Shown here piece after piece: positions 1 to 8,875 of a stretch of 64,000 nt of DNA. The stretch covers positions 186,001 through 250,000 of the forward strand of contig NZ_BMYR01000002.1 in assembly GCF_014652375.1 (NCBI RefSeq), read 5' to 3'. This DNA comes from Alishewanella tabrizica. Its GTDB lineage: Bacteria; Pseudomonadota; Gammaproteobacteria; Enterobacterales; Alteromonadaceae. The notes beneath the pieces are model-generated. The model worked only from the letters and a program-made list of their open reading frames with translations. It ran no database searches and was not told the DNA's origin. Numbering within the stretch: position 1 is the first letter of the stretch; each line of letters begins with the position of its first letter. Position numbers and translations under genes: made by a program.

Positions 1-617
1 CGGAGGCAGCAAACAATAATAATGAATCGATTCGAATTATGTATGCGGCTGGTCAAAGTAGCAGTGTGGTCTCGCATACGCCGCCGTCATTTCAGCTCAA
101 TCAAATACCTGAATTGGCTGTGAATGATTTAGCCTCGGTGTGTGATGAAACGCTGACCTCTATTTTTCAAGTGTCTGCTATTAACGCGCAACAGGTACAA
201 CATCAAGCCGTGGGGCTAAATTGTTCTGCCGATCTTGGCTTTAGCAATCCTTTCGTCTGTGCAAATCCTCGTCCAAGAGTCTATCCCGCTGATGCTATGT
301 TACTGCGGTTTGAATCTATACGCTGGTTTGTGGCACCAAGCCAAGTGGATGAAAATTTTAATTCATTATATCGCGAAGTGATTGTTGCCGGTGTGCCAGT
401 AGCCGAAGAAGTACTCTTTGGGGTAGAGCGGTTAAGTTTTGCTTATCAAATACGCAATGCCCCTTTTGGCCCTGTCGCCTTTACTGCTGCATTAGATATG
501 ACTCAAGTCACAGGAGTAAATGTAACGGTTTTATTAGCCGATGAAGCCTATCAAGCCATTGATATGGAAGAAAGTATCCGAACAATTGAATTTTTTGTAT
601 CTATTAGAAATCGCTAG
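1..617 (+). CDS. pilW: Type IV pilus minor pilin PilW, C-terminal part (5' end outside window)
   Basis: The frame is open from the first bases of the window, so the start and the prepilin leader lie upstream and about 205 C-terminal residues are visible. PilW is a minor pilin that, with PilV, PilX, PilE and PilY1, primes type IV pilus assembly at the inner membrane. The assignment rests on position, immediately before pilX-pilY1-pilE, and on C-terminal features. A GVERL motif near residue 140 of the visible part recurs in the complete PilW at 5358-6320, and the end (RTIEFFVSIRNR) has the hydrophobic strand pattern of PilW tails. The next gene begins 8 bp after the stop. The N-terminal helix cannot be checked from this window. 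Confidence 0.75.
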   Translation, partial: EAANNNNESIRIMYAAGQSSSVVSHTPPSFQLNQIPELAVNDLASVCDETLTSIFQVSAINAQQVQHQAVGLNCSADLGFSNPFVCANPRPRVYPADAMLLRFESIRWFVAPSQVDENFNSLYREVIVAGVPVAEEVLFGVERLSFAYQIRNAPFGPVAFTAALDMTQVTGVNVTVLLADEAYQAIDMEESIRTIEFFVSIRNR

Positions 618-625
618 AGGTAATT

Positions 626-1141
626 ATGCGAACAGCTATTTCTGCCCAGCGCGGCATCGCGTTAATTGTCACCTTGTTGTTATTAGTAGCAGTTACTGTT
701 TTAACCTTATCAAGTATGCAACGCTCGACCATGCAAGAACGTATGACATCTAATTTATACGAGCATCAATTATATGTACAACAAACCGAATCTGCGTTGC
801 GAGCGGCTGAGAATGTGTTGGCAGGCTTACTACCTAATCCGGCAACAGCAGCAGGCGTACAGGTAGGGTTTTATGGAATACCTATTGCTGGACAAATTGA
901 TCGTTGGAGTGATCCCGCAACGATTTGGCAAGCTGCGCCAGACAATAATGCGATGTTAGATTTACCAGCACAATATATTATTGAATATGTTGGTGATTGG
1001 CCATCACCTATTGCGCCAGATTGCGACAGCGCCACTACTATCGAAACAGATTGCTTATCACCCACGTTTAGAATTACAGCACGTACCCAACCAGCAGATA
1101 ATCGCCCAGGCGTGACGATGCAAACTATCTGGCGTTTATAA
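626..1141 (+). CDS. pilX: Type IV pilus minor pilin PilX
   Basis: A 171-residue minor pilin of the PilX family, an inner-membrane and pilus-tip component. The N-terminus has the prepilin pattern: a short basic leader ending in RG, then IALIVTLLLLVAVTVL. Cleavage by prepilin peptidase PilD is expected after the Gly. Position 5 of the mature protein is not Glu, which is usual for PilX and GspK-type minor pilins. The N-terminal PilX motif (MQRSTMQERM, about residues 31-40) follows the hydrophobic helix. It lies 8 bp after pilW and 19 bp before pilY1 and is clearly in the same operon. The C-terminal half is variable, as expected for this family. Confidence 0.9.
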   Translation: MRTAISAQRGIALIVTLLLLVAVTVLTLSSMQRSTMQERMTSNLYEHQLYVQQTESALRAAENVLAGLLPNPATAAGVQVGFYGIPIAGQIDRWSDPATIWQAAPDNNAMLDLPAQYIIEYVGDWPSPIAPDCDSATTIETDCLSPTFRITARTQPADNRPGVTMQTIWRL

Positions 1142-1160
1142 GGCGAGTAAGGACAATATT

Positions 1161-4100
1161 ATGCGAGCGTTGACGAAAAAAACACTGTGGTTATTGGCCA
1201 GTTTTAATTTGGGTGTGACGATATCGGTATCAGCCAACACCCTGGCGATTCCTAATGTACCCTTACAAACGGGCAGCGATGTGCCACCCAATATTATGTT
1301 TATACTCGATAATTCTCTGTCTATGAGTTTGGAGTATATGCCAGATGAAGTTAGCGCCGGTTGGCGGGGTAGTAGTGCGGCAAATTCAACGAATATAACT
1401 AACCCTTGGTATTTTTCCTCCAAAGTGAATACTATTTATTACGATCCAGATGTAACTTATACAATACCTGCTGGATCACAATATGTGCCAAGTTATAATT
1501 CGGCGAGGCTTGATGGTTTTTTAACTTCGACTGCATATGATTTGAGTAGAGCATTTGTGCATAAGTATGATGAGTGGAATTCAACGTACACTAACTATGT
1601 TGCTGGTGCTAGGGGGAATTTAAACTTTGCTAAAGGGGGGTTTTATTACAGATTTATTTCAACCTTGCCAAATTGTAATGGTAACGAGCGTTCGGCAAAT
1701 TGTTACCAATATGTCTCTTTGAATAATGCCTCTGCACAACAGAAACAAAATTTTGCTATTTGGTACTCTTATTACCGAAGCAGATTATTATTATCAAGGT
1801 CAGCTATTATTGATGCTTTTAGTACTATACCTGACAATGTTCGGGTGGGGTATACTGATATAGAAACTAGACCCGGAGTGATAAGTGATGTTATGGAGTT
1901 TTCAGGAGGGGGGCGAACTAAGCTTATTAATTGGCTTCGGAGCTACGGAGTAAATAGCCTTGGCACTTACACGCCACTGAGGGGAGCCCTTAGTGTTGCA
2001 GGAAATTATTTCAGTAGTGAAACGCCATATCTTGTTGATCCGCAAAGAAGTAAAAGCGCATCAAATCCTGTTGTAAGTTGTCGACAGAATTTTGCTATTT
2101 TGATGACAGATGGCGCATGGAGTACATCAAATGCATATGATTCAGGGAACTTTATCAAAGTCGGTAACGTAGATGGCGACAGATATTCTAATACCTTAGC
2201 AGATGTTGCTCGTAATTTTTACATTAAAGATCTTTTGCCATCGCTAACTAATAATGTACCAAAACGAAAAACATCTTCGCCAAATTGGCAGCATATGGTT
2301 ACATTTGGAGTTGGGCTGGGTGTTGATGGTACTTTAAACCCAAGTGTTGCAAAAAATTATGCTCCGAATGATAGCAGATGGCCAGATCCTTTCCATACTG
2401 CTAATTTGAATTTAGCCCTTAAATATAGAACTGATGATTTATTGCATGCTGCTGTAAATAGTGACGGTGGCTTTTTTAGTGCAAAAGACCCTAAAACTTT
2501 TAGTACTCAGCTCGCTGAAGCACTTAAAAGTATCATAGAAAGAACAGCCTCTGCATCTAACCTTGCAGCGACATCAACGTCTTTACAAGAAGAAAATAGT
2601 GTTTTCCAAGCCTCGTTTGATACCACCAATTGGAGTGGTAATTTAGTGAGTCGTGATACAAAAGATCTGTCAATACAATGGTCAGCAAATTTTGCGCCTT
2701 GGGCCGATCGCCCCATTTTCACTAGTCGAACAACAGGTAGCACCACGACTAAATTTGCGTTTAATTGGGCAAATTTAAATAGCGCTGAACAAACCGCACT
2801 AGAAAGTGCCAATATCGTTAATTACTTAAAGGGCGATCGTGCGAATGAAAAGCCTGCGGGTACCTTACGGCAACGGTTTTCATTATTAGGGGATATCGCT
2901 CACTCGTCTCCTGTTTATGTTGGTGCTCCGCAAAACCGTAATTACCAGCGTTATAGCTGGGATGGCGCTAGTAGTTACGCCGCTTTTTTAGCAGCGAAAA
3001 AAGAGCGTGCACCTATGGTTTATGTTGGGGCTAACGACGGTATGTTGCATGGGTTTGATGCTAATCTAAGCAGTTCAACCAAAGGCCGTGAATTGTTTGC
3101 TTATGTGCCGCAGCGTATGTTGACCGCGTCGGCACAGCTGTCCTCTTTTGCTAAAGAAACCTATGCGCATCGCTTTTATGTTGATGGTTCGCCTACTGTG
3201 GGTGATGTCTATATTAATGGCGCTTGGCGTTCGGTGTTGGTAACGACATTGGGTCGTGGTGGTAATAGCATTTTCGCGTTGGATGTGACTGATCCAACCA
3301 ATATAAGCTTACTGTGGGATCTTAGCATTCCAGAGCTAGGCATCATGACTGCAAAACCGGTGATTACGCGCTTAAACAATGGTCGTTGGGCTGCGGTAAT
3401 GCCCTATGGTTACAACAACACGTCCAACAAAAATGGCCTACTGGTTATTGATATTGCCAATGGCACAACAACAGCGAAGTTAGAAGTACCTGCAGCGGCT
3501 GGGGCTTTAGGCCAGCCTGAAGGCTGGGACACAGACCGTAATGGTAATACCGATTGGTTTTTTGCGGGTGATTTAAATGGTAATGTTTGGAAATTTGATT
3601 TAGCGAATGCATTACCGGGCAGTTGGCGCGTAGCGTACAGCAATGCGCCGCTATTTACTGCAAGAGATGCCACCAATAAAGTACAACCCATTACGGGCGG
3701 TATGACACTGTCCAGTCATCCGCAAACCGGCCAGTTGTGGTTGTTTTTTGGCACAGGTAAGTACTTAGAAACGGGCGATAGTTTAAGTAATGATCCACAA
3801 AGCTGGTATGGCATCGTTGATGGAACCACCGCTATTAGTGGCCGTTCAGAGTTAGTGCGTCGAATCATTACTAATACGACCTATACTAATGGCAGCGTAT
3901 CAGAGCAAACGCGGACTGTCTCAGCCGCTACCACGAATGATATGGTGAATAAACGTGGTTGGTTTATGGATTTAATTGATGCTCGGGAGCGTGTGACCTC
4001 GAAAGCGAGAATGGTAGGCAGCAATCTGATTATGAATACGATTATTCCGGATTCTGATTTGTGTAATCCACAGGGCGATGGCTGGGTAATGGCGGTAGAT

Positions 4101-4367
4101 CCGTTTAGCGGCAGTCGCTTAAAATATCATTTGTTCGATCTATCTGGCGATGGTGAATTTAATAATTCCGATGGTATTAACTCTGGTACTTCGGCTAATC
4201 CAGTGATTGATGTAGCCAGTGGCTTACGCTTTGAAGGTATGCCAGGTGAGCCCGTATTTGTGGGTGAGCAAATGTTTGTGGGGGATTCGCGAGTTGCCAT
4301 TGATTCGCGTGTAGTTAATTTGCAATTAAGGCGCGGTCGAATTTCGTGGCGCGAGGAAATGAATTAA
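1161..4367 (+). CDS. pilY1: Type IV pilus tip adhesin/assembly factor PilY1
   Basis: A 1068-residue PilY1, the large secreted factor that sits with minor pilins at the pilus tip and takes part in adhesion and mechanosensing. A signal peptide covers about residues 1-25. The N-terminal von Willebrand A region shows a MIDAS-type DNSLSMS (D50, S52, S54) and later the LMTDGAW strand. The C-terminal half is the PilC/PilY1 beta-propeller. It has a calcium-loop motif at residues 790-798 (D-T-D-R-N-G-N-T-D), a GWFMDL strand near 933 and the usual GRISWRE ending. The stop codon overlaps the pilE start (TAATG). The N-terminal part (about 1430-2560) has markedly different codon use from the rest; see findings. 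Confidence 0.95.
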   Translation: MRALTKKTLWLLASFNLGVTISVSANTLAIPNVPLQTGSDVPPNIMFILDNSLSMSLEYMPDEVSAGWRGSSAANSTNITNPWYFSSKVNTIYYDPDVTYTIPAGSQYVPSYNSARLDGFLTSTAYDLSRAFVHKYDEWNSTYTNYVAGARGNLNFAKGGFYYRFISTLPNCNGNERSANCYQYVSLNNASAQQKQNFAIWYSYYRSRLLLSRSAIIDAFSTIPDNVRVGYTDIETRPGVISDVMEFSGGGRTKLINWLRSYGVNSLGTYTPLRGALSVAGNYFSSETPYLVDPQRSKSASNPVVSCRQNFAILMTDGAWSTSNAYDSGNFIKVGNVDGDRYSNTLADVARNFYIKDLLPSLTNNVPKRKTSSPNWQHMVTFGVGLGVDGTLNPSVAKNYAPNDSRWPDPFHTANLNLALKYRTDDLLHAAVNSDGGFFSAKDPKTFSTQLAEALKSIIERTASASNLAATSTSLQEENSVFQASFDTTNWSGNLVSRDTKDLSIQWSANFAPWADRPIFTSRTTGSTTTKFAFNWANLNSAEQTALESANIVNYLKGDRANEKPAGTLRQRFSLLGDIAHSSPVYVGAPQNRNYQRYSWDGASSYAAFLAAKKERAPMVYVGANDGMLHGFDANLSSSTKGRELFAYVPQRMLTASAQLSSFAKETYAHRFYVDGSPTVGDVYINGAWRSVLVTTLGRGGNSIFALDVTDPTNISLLWDLSIPELGIMTAKPVITRLNNGRWAAVMPYGYNNTSNKNGLLVIDIANGTTTAKLEVPAAAGALGQPEGWDTDRNGNTDWFFAGDLNGNVWKFDLANALPGSWRVAYSNAPLFTARDATNKVQPITGGMTLSSHPQTGQLWLFFGTGKYLETGDSLSNDPQSWYGIVDGTTAISGRSELVRRIITNTTYTNGSVSEQTRTVSAATTNDMVNKRGWFMDLIDARERVTSKARMVGSNLIMNTIIPDSDLCNPQGDGWVMAVDPFSGSRLKYHLFDLSGDGEFNNSDGINSGTSANPVIDVASGLRFEGMPGEPVFVGEQMFVGDSRVAIDSRVVNLQLRRGRISWREEMN

Positions 4368-4774
4368 TGCGTAAAAGTAAAGGTATTACGTTAGTTGAGC
4401 TGATGGTGGCAGTCGCGGTAATTGGTATTTTGGCGTCGATTGCTTATCCTTCTTACCAAAATTATGTGCTGCGGGCAAACCGTGCGGCAGCAACCGCCTG
4501 TTTAATGGAGCTGGCGCAATTGATGGAGCGCAACTATATGCAAAGCATGAGTTATAACTCAAATGGATCTGTTTTGCCCGCAACGCAATGCCAGCAAGAG
4601 TTAACGGCGCGCTATACCTTTGCGATTGCCGCGATAAGCGCTCGAACTTTTACTTTAAGCGCGGCGCCTACATCGCTTCAAAGCGATGGCTGCAATACGT
4701 TAACGTTAAACCAAGCTGGTCAAAAAGGGGCAAGGGGTGTGACTACCGCCGCTGCTGTGCAAGCCTGTTGGTAA
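4367..4774 (+). CDS. pilE: Type IV pilin PilE, first copy
   Basis: A 135-residue pilin-like protein with a class III signal: basic leader MRKSKG, then ITLVELMVAVAVIGILASIAYPSYQNYV with Glu at mature position 5. It is PilE-like, a minor pilin with the same fold as the major pilin, closing the first minor-pilin cluster. An upstream in-frame ATG at 4346 is inside pilY1 and would spoil the leader. The start at 4367 was chosen because it overlaps the pilY1 stop (TAATG) and has a GAGG 10 bp upstream. Two C-terminal cysteines (in DGC and QACW) could form the pilin disulphide loop. The 93 bp before the next gene contain an AT-rich stretch. Confidence 0.9.
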   Translation: MRKSKGITLVELMVAVAVIGILASIAYPSYQNYVLRANRAAATACLMELAQLMERNYMQSMSYNSNGSVLPATQCQQELTARYTFAIAAISARTFTLSAAPTSLQSDGCNTLTLNQAGQKGARGVTTAAAVQACW

Positions 4775-4867
4775 CGCTCATTTTATCAAAAAAATTACAA
4801 ATTTAATTTGAATTTTTAACCATGGCTGCTAAGGTTATTTACTCAAGGGTTTATAACCGAGGTCGTT

Positions 4868-5347
4868 ATGGAACACCAACGCGGTGCAACATTGATCGAA
4901 GTTTTGATCACTTTGTTGATTCTTAAAATAGGGCTGCTAGGGGCGTTGGCTGGGCAACTGTTTGCACTTAAGGTGGTTACAGATGCCAGTCAACGTACCA
5001 CTGCCGTTGCCCTCTCTCATGAAATTGCGCAACAGTTAGCGACCTTCAATCGTACTGCTACTAGTAGTGATTTTACGGTGCAGACTATCACATCTAATCT
5101 GAATTGCTCTAATGCTGCGCCCTGTATGTACGCAGAGGCCAGACAATATTTGCTTATGCGTTGGCAACAAAAATGGTTATCACCCAATTCAAGTTATGGG
5201 GTGCTGTTCGCGCCCACTTTTTGTATTCAACAACAGGCAGGGCAGTTACAACTTAAAGCCAGTTGGCGGCATCATGCGGCACTCGCGCAAGCTACCGCCA
5301 ACGATTGTGACGTTGTAGACGGGCGTTCTGTTTTGCATCTGCAATAA
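4868..5347 (+). CDS. pilV: Type IV pilus minor pilin PilV, second cluster
   Basis: A 159-residue minor pilin. The leader MEHQRG is followed by ATLIEVLITLLILKIGLLGALAGQL, matching PilV, whose family signature is a TLIEVL core with Glu at mature position 5. PilV is part of the minor-pilin priming complex. A GAGG lies just ahead of the start. It begins a second minor-pilin cluster (pilV-pilW-pilX-pilY1-like-pilE) directly after the first. The PilV of the first cluster, if present, would be upstream of the window. The tail has four cysteines, typical for PilV-like pilins. Confidence 0.88.
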   Translation: MEHQRGATLIEVLITLLILKIGLLGALAGQLFALKVVTDASQRTTAVALSHEIAQQLATFNRTATSSDFTVQTITSNLNCSNAAPCMYAEARQYLLMRWQQKWLSPNSSYGVLFAPTFCIQQQAGQLQLKASWRHHAALAQATANDCDVVDGRSVLHLQ

Positions 5348-5357
5348 GGTATGAACT

Positions 5358-6320
5358 ATGACGGCCAGGCAAGGAGGCTTAAGCTTAGTTGAATTGATGA
5401 TTGCGATGGTGTTAGCGCTAGTGTTGCTAGGGTTAGTGTTAACCGCTTTTAGGGTAATGCATAGCACCGCCATCCAAACGCGTCAGTTAGCTTTTTTACA
5501 GCAAAATGGACAGCTGGTCCTTAATTTACTGCATAACGAGTTACAAAACAGTGGCTTTTGGGGCGGACAGTCTTTACATCATATTCGTCAAGCTGCAGCA
5601 CTTGGCATCCAACCAATGCCAGATTGTGTTGCTGCTGATATAGACAGTGGCAGTTTTCCGCAGCCAAATCAGCCTTTTATTAATGTGTTTGCAGCGGTGG
5701 CAACTGGCGGTCGACAATTAAACTGTTTGAATGATCTATTGCCAGCGACTGAGTTTATTCAATTAAAGCGTAATATTGGCGAAGCTGTTGCCCCAGATGC
5801 GTTACGTGCTAATCGATTTTATCTACAGAGCGATTGGCAGCAAAGTCGTTTTGTGACACAAGACAACGTTGATCATGATGCCAAGCATGTGTATCCCTAT
5901 CAACATGTGGTGTTGTATTTACAGCAGCAACAACAGCAAGGACAATCTGTACCCGTACTTATGCGGAAACGGCTGGTAAGAACGGCTGCAGGAGCCCCTA
6001 GAATGGCTACCGATTCTGTAATTGACGGTGTTGAGCGTTTGCATTTTGAGTTTTTAATCGATAGTAATTTAGACGGTCGACCTAATTACACCCTAGCAAC
6101 ACGCGATATGACTAATGCGCATTGGTTACAGCACGATCATCGCATTGTTGCTGTGCAATTTTATGTGTTACTGCGTACCACAGAGCCAGATCCTCGTTAT
6201 CGTAATACCCAACATTATCAATTAGGTAGTGTTAATTTTTATGCCACCAATGATCATTATCGACGTTTGCTGTTAAGTGGCGCCGTATATTTTGAAAATG
6301 CTGTTTTGGCAGATTTATAA
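5358..6320 (+). CDS. pilW: Type IV pilus minor pilin PilW, second cluster
   Basis: A 320-residue PilW. The leader MTARQGG is followed by LSLVELMIAMVLALVLLGLVLTAF, a prepilin helix with Glu at mature position 5. The body contains LLHNELQNSGFWGG near residue 62, a PilW hallmark, and ends in a GVERL segment and a DHRIVAVQFYVLLRT strand like the partial PilW at the window start. It lies 10 bp after pilV and 32 bp before pilX2, in one operon. It is a complete family member. Its sequence is clearly diverged from the first-cluster copy, so this is an old duplication or a separately acquired set. Confidence 0.9.
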   Translation: MTARQGGLSLVELMIAMVLALVLLGLVLTAFRVMHSTAIQTRQLAFLQQNGQLVLNLLHNELQNSGFWGGQSLHHIRQAAALGIQPMPDCVAADIDSGSFPQPNQPFINVFAAVATGGRQLNCLNDLLPATEFIQLKRNIGEAVAPDALRANRFYLQSDWQQSRFVTQDNVDHDAKHVYPYQHVVLYLQQQQQQGQSVPVLMRKRLVRTAAGAPRMATDSVIDGVERLHFEFLIDSNLDGRPNYTLATRDMTNAHWLQHDHRIVAVQFYVLLRTTEPDPRYRNTQHYQLGSVNFYATNDHYRRLLLSGAVYFENAVLADL

Positions 6321-6352
6321 GGAGTAGCGTTACCCTAGCAGGAGGAAAAACG

Positions 6353-6727
6353 ATGAAAAACCACGGTATGGTTTTACTTACTACATTAATCATTTTAATG
6401 ATTATGTTATTGCTTGTGAGTAGTAGCTTATTTATTAGTCAAATAAGTCTGAAGTCGGCGCAAGCCGCGCAGCAGCAATTACAATTAGATCATCAAGCGC
6501 AAACACAGCATTTGCGGGGTGTAAAGCAACTGGCACCTGCAACGATTGAGCAAGGCATTTTTGATTTACCAACTTGCCCAGGTGTATACGCCGCTTGGTC
6601 AGATACCCATTTACAATGTGAATTGTTATTGCTTGAAACAAGTTTAGAAAGCCAAGCTGCGCCGTTGATCACTCGTTACAATAGCCTAGTGTTAAGAAAA
6701 CGTGTGCGATTACCGGAGGGCAAATAA
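6353..6727 (+). CDS. pilX: PilX-like minor pilin, second cluster (short)
   Basis: A 124-residue protein in the PilX position of the second cluster. It has a short leader ending in HG, then MVLLTTLIILMIMLLLVSSSLFISQISL, a hydrophobic helix without Glu at position 5, as in PilX1. It is about 50 residues shorter than the first-cluster PilX and has only a small C-terminal domain with two cysteines. A strong AGGAGG precedes the start. The stop overlaps the next ATG (TAATG), implying translational coupling to the PilY1-like gene. PilX is the most likely identity from position and helix; sequence similarity beyond the helix is weak. Confidence 0.7.
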   Translation: MKNHGMVLLTTLIILMIMLLLVSSSLFISQISLKSAQAAQQQLQLDHQAQTQHLRGVKQLAPATIEQGIFDLPTCPGVYAAWSDTHLQCELLLLETSLESQAAPLITRYNSLVLRKRVRLPEGK

Positions 6728-7788
6728 TGAGATACCTCTACTTTGTTTTGGTTTTTATGAGCCATTTTACCTTTGCACTTTGCCCCCCTGAGCGTCCTGA
6801 ACCGGTTCGTATTACGCTAACACAGCAGCACACATTACAGGATAGTTGGCTGATGTTTGGGGAAACTGCGGATCATTCATCGCAGTTACAACTTTGGGAG
6901 GGTTATCCAGGACGATTACGTGCTCAGCTCGATTTACAAAACGCTGGTTTACCCACCCAAGTCCAAGCAAAACCCTTGATTGAGGATGCAAATTTAGATG
7001 GGGTAGCTGATTTCTTTTGGATTATGGGGATAGACGGGCAGTTATGGCGTTTAGGATGGCAAGGTGGACAGTTTTTGCCACCACAATTGATGGCGGATTT
7101 ACGTGATAGTGGGCTAAAATTTTTGGCCAGTGCAGGTTTACTGCGCACGCGTTTGCCAAGCACTTTAGCACCTTTAGCGTGGCGTCAGGCCGAACAGCAG
7201 TTAGCACTTTTTATTGCGCGTGATATGGTGAGTGGGCATGATACCTTAGTGATGCTGCGATTCGCACTAAATCACACAACAGACAATATTACTCAGTTTA
7301 GTTATTTACAAGATAGAACCTTGCTCACTGCTCATGAGCAAACCAACCCGTTAGCCGCTGATGATTGGCGCGCTTTGTTGGCAAATGCAGGCTGGTATGT
7401 ACAGTTTCCAGGGAAGGTCAGTGCTACGCCGAATGTGATTGCAGGGGTAATTTATGCGCCCGTTGCGAATACGGTTCATCCTGACGCGTGCGTCACTGAA
7501 CAGACTGAGCAAACGCTATATGCTCTGAACCTTCACACTGCTGCACCGATTTACGCAAAACGACATCAATCTATACCCTATGTGCCAGACGCTAACTTGG
7601 CTTTAGCGACAGATGTAAATAATCAGTTGGTACTTGTACTTAGTGTCGACGATGTATCCATTCCTGTTTTAGACAATTTGCTGAAAATAAGTAAAGCTTG
7701 CCATGATTGTACTGAACCTCTTGAATTAGATAAATATCCCTTATGGCGACGTTTAGCAACCTATCGAAGTGAGTTAGGAGCCTATTGA
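6727..7788 (+). CDS. Truncated PilY1-like protein (propeller part only, no VWA domain)
   Basis: A 353-residue secreted protein (hydrophobic signal sequence, residues 1-18) occupying the place of pilY1 in the second cluster. It lacks any von Willebrand A region. Its landmarks follow the C-terminal propeller of the PilY1 encoded at 1161-4367 in the same order. These are a calcium-loop pattern D-A-N-L-D-G-V-A-D at 87-95 followed by GIDGQLWRLGW, then a GWYVQF strand at 222 with APVANTVHPDAC and YALNLHTA, then an LWRRLATYRSEL tail. A CHDC pair lies near the C-terminus. Start and stop overlap neighbouring genes (TAATG, TGATG). I infer a reduced PilY1 working with the second minor-pilin set. It could also be a decayed but still-translated remnant. 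Confidence 0.7.
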   Translation: MRYLYFVLVFMSHFTFALCPPERPEPVRITLTQQHTLQDSWLMFGETADHSSQLQLWEGYPGRLRAQLDLQNAGLPTQVQAKPLIEDANLDGVADFFWIMGIDGQLWRLGWQGGQFLPPQLMADLRDSGLKFLASAGLLRTRLPSTLAPLAWRQAEQQLALFIARDMVSGHDTLVMLRFALNHTTDNITQFSYLQDRTLLTAHEQTNPLAADDWRALLANAGWYVQFPGKVSATPNVIAGVIYAPVANTVHPDACVTEQTEQTLYALNLHTAAPIYAKRHQSIPYVPDANLALATDVNNQLVLVLSVDDVSIPVLDNLLKISKACHDCTEPLELDKYPLWRRLATYRSELGAY

Positions 7789-8189
7789 TGCGAATGCAGG
7801 GGCTTAGTTTGATAGAATTGCTGGTGGTGGTGGTGCTTGTTGGCATATTAAGCAGTATTGTGTATCCCTCCTATCAACAATATGTATTACGCAGCTACCG
7901 TGCAGAAGCCATGAGTAATTTGTTGGAAATTGCAAACCGGCAAGAACAACGATTGCTTGATGCGGGGGAGTACTCGTCTGACTTAACGCTGCTCGGGATC
8001 CCTACGGGATTCAGTGTGTCTGGTCGATATCGCTTTCGTGTTGATTTGTCGAACGATAATCAAGCCTATACACTAGAGATGCGCGCACAGGGCCCACAGC
8101 AAAAAGATGCCGAGTGTTTGCAGTTTACCATTAATCAGCTTGGGCAACGTAATGCGGGGCTGGCTGAGTCTGTTTCTTGCTGGTATTAA
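7788..8189 (+). CDS. pilE: Type IV pilin PilE, second copy
   Basis: A 133-residue PilE-like pilin. The leader MRMQG precedes LSLIELLVVVVLVGILSSIVYPSYQQYV, with Glu at mature position 5 and the YPSYQQYVLRS(Y)RAEA motif shared with the first copy at 4367-4774. The start at 7788 was chosen because the ATG overlaps the preceding stop (TGATG) and TTAGGAG lies about 8 bp upstream. A TTG three bases earlier is less likely. A pair of cysteines near the end (DAEC, VSCW) could form the C-terminal disulphide loop. It closes the second minor-pilin cluster. The 104 bp to the convergent fimT-like gene show no convincing terminator. Confidence 0.9.
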   Translation: MRMQGLSLIELLVVVVLVGILSSIVYPSYQQYVLRSYRAEAMSNLLEIANRQEQRLLDAGEYSSDLTLLGIPTGFSVSGRYRFRVDLSNDNQAYTLEMRAQGPQQKDAECLQFTINQLGQRNAGLAESVSCWY

Positions 8190-8293
8190 CGTTGAAAGCA
8201 TCATCTAATCACATTTTACGCGAAAAATAGTCTGTTTAAAAAAGCGTACCAATTAGCTTATGTTATTCAGCCTACTAAAGGCTCTGTAACGCA

Positions 8294-8791
8294 TCACACT
8301 GGGCAACTTTCTTGGTATTGGCTAATGCGATTACGACCGGCTTGATTTAAGACTAAGCGATAATGCCATTGGTAAGGTGCAGGAGGGCAATAGTAAAATG
8401 TGCCGTTTTCTAACGCATCTAAACTGCCATCTCGACGAAACTGCAATTGTTGGCGATTATAGTGTAAGCGATGCGTGCGGTGAATTTGAGGAATGGTGCG
8501 AAGATGCTGCTGCTGTTGGGTTAGCGGATTAAGAAGCGTAAGATGCACGGGATCGGTTTGCCAATCTCCCAGACAACGATGATTACTCATCGGGCACACT
8601 TTTACCGGTAATTGACTGCTGCTCGCTTGGATCCGTGCATAATGCAAGTGACGGCTAAATTGCTGCATATAACTGCTGGCTCGCTGTTTATGCACAAGTT
8701 CATTCAGAGGTGGGGTAATAATACCCAGCATAATGACCAGGATCAGTATAGTAATTAATAGCTCAAGTAAGGTTAAGCCACGGGCAAACAT
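8294..8791 (-). CDS. fimT: FimT/GspH-type pseudopilin
   Basis: A 165-residue type IV pilin-like protein of the GspH/FimT family. The leader MFARG is followed by LTLLELLITILILVIMLGIITPPL, with Glu at mature position 5. The C-terminal part carries the usual FRRDGSLDA and LVLNQAGRNRI strands of FimT/FimU. Such proteins are minor pilins or, in FimT, DNA-binding pseudopilins in natural transformation. It is transcribed toward the pilin clusters. Whether it belongs to the same pilus machine is inferred from proximity only. Four cysteines are present. Confidence 0.85.
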   Translation of the reverse strand: MFARGLTLLELLITILILVIMLGIITPPLNELVHKQRASSYMQQFSRHLHYARIQASSSQLPVKVCPMSNHRCLGDWQTDPVHLTLLNPLTQQQQHLRTIPQIHRTHRLHYNRQQLQFRRDGSLDALENGTFYYCPPAPYQWHYRLVLNQAGRNRISQYQESCPV

Positions 8792-8875
8792 AGGCTACAC
8801 TCCACAGTAAGATGATACTGAAGTGTAGCCTAATTGTATATTTATGTAAAAAATTGTTTGTCTTTTTACCGCGTC

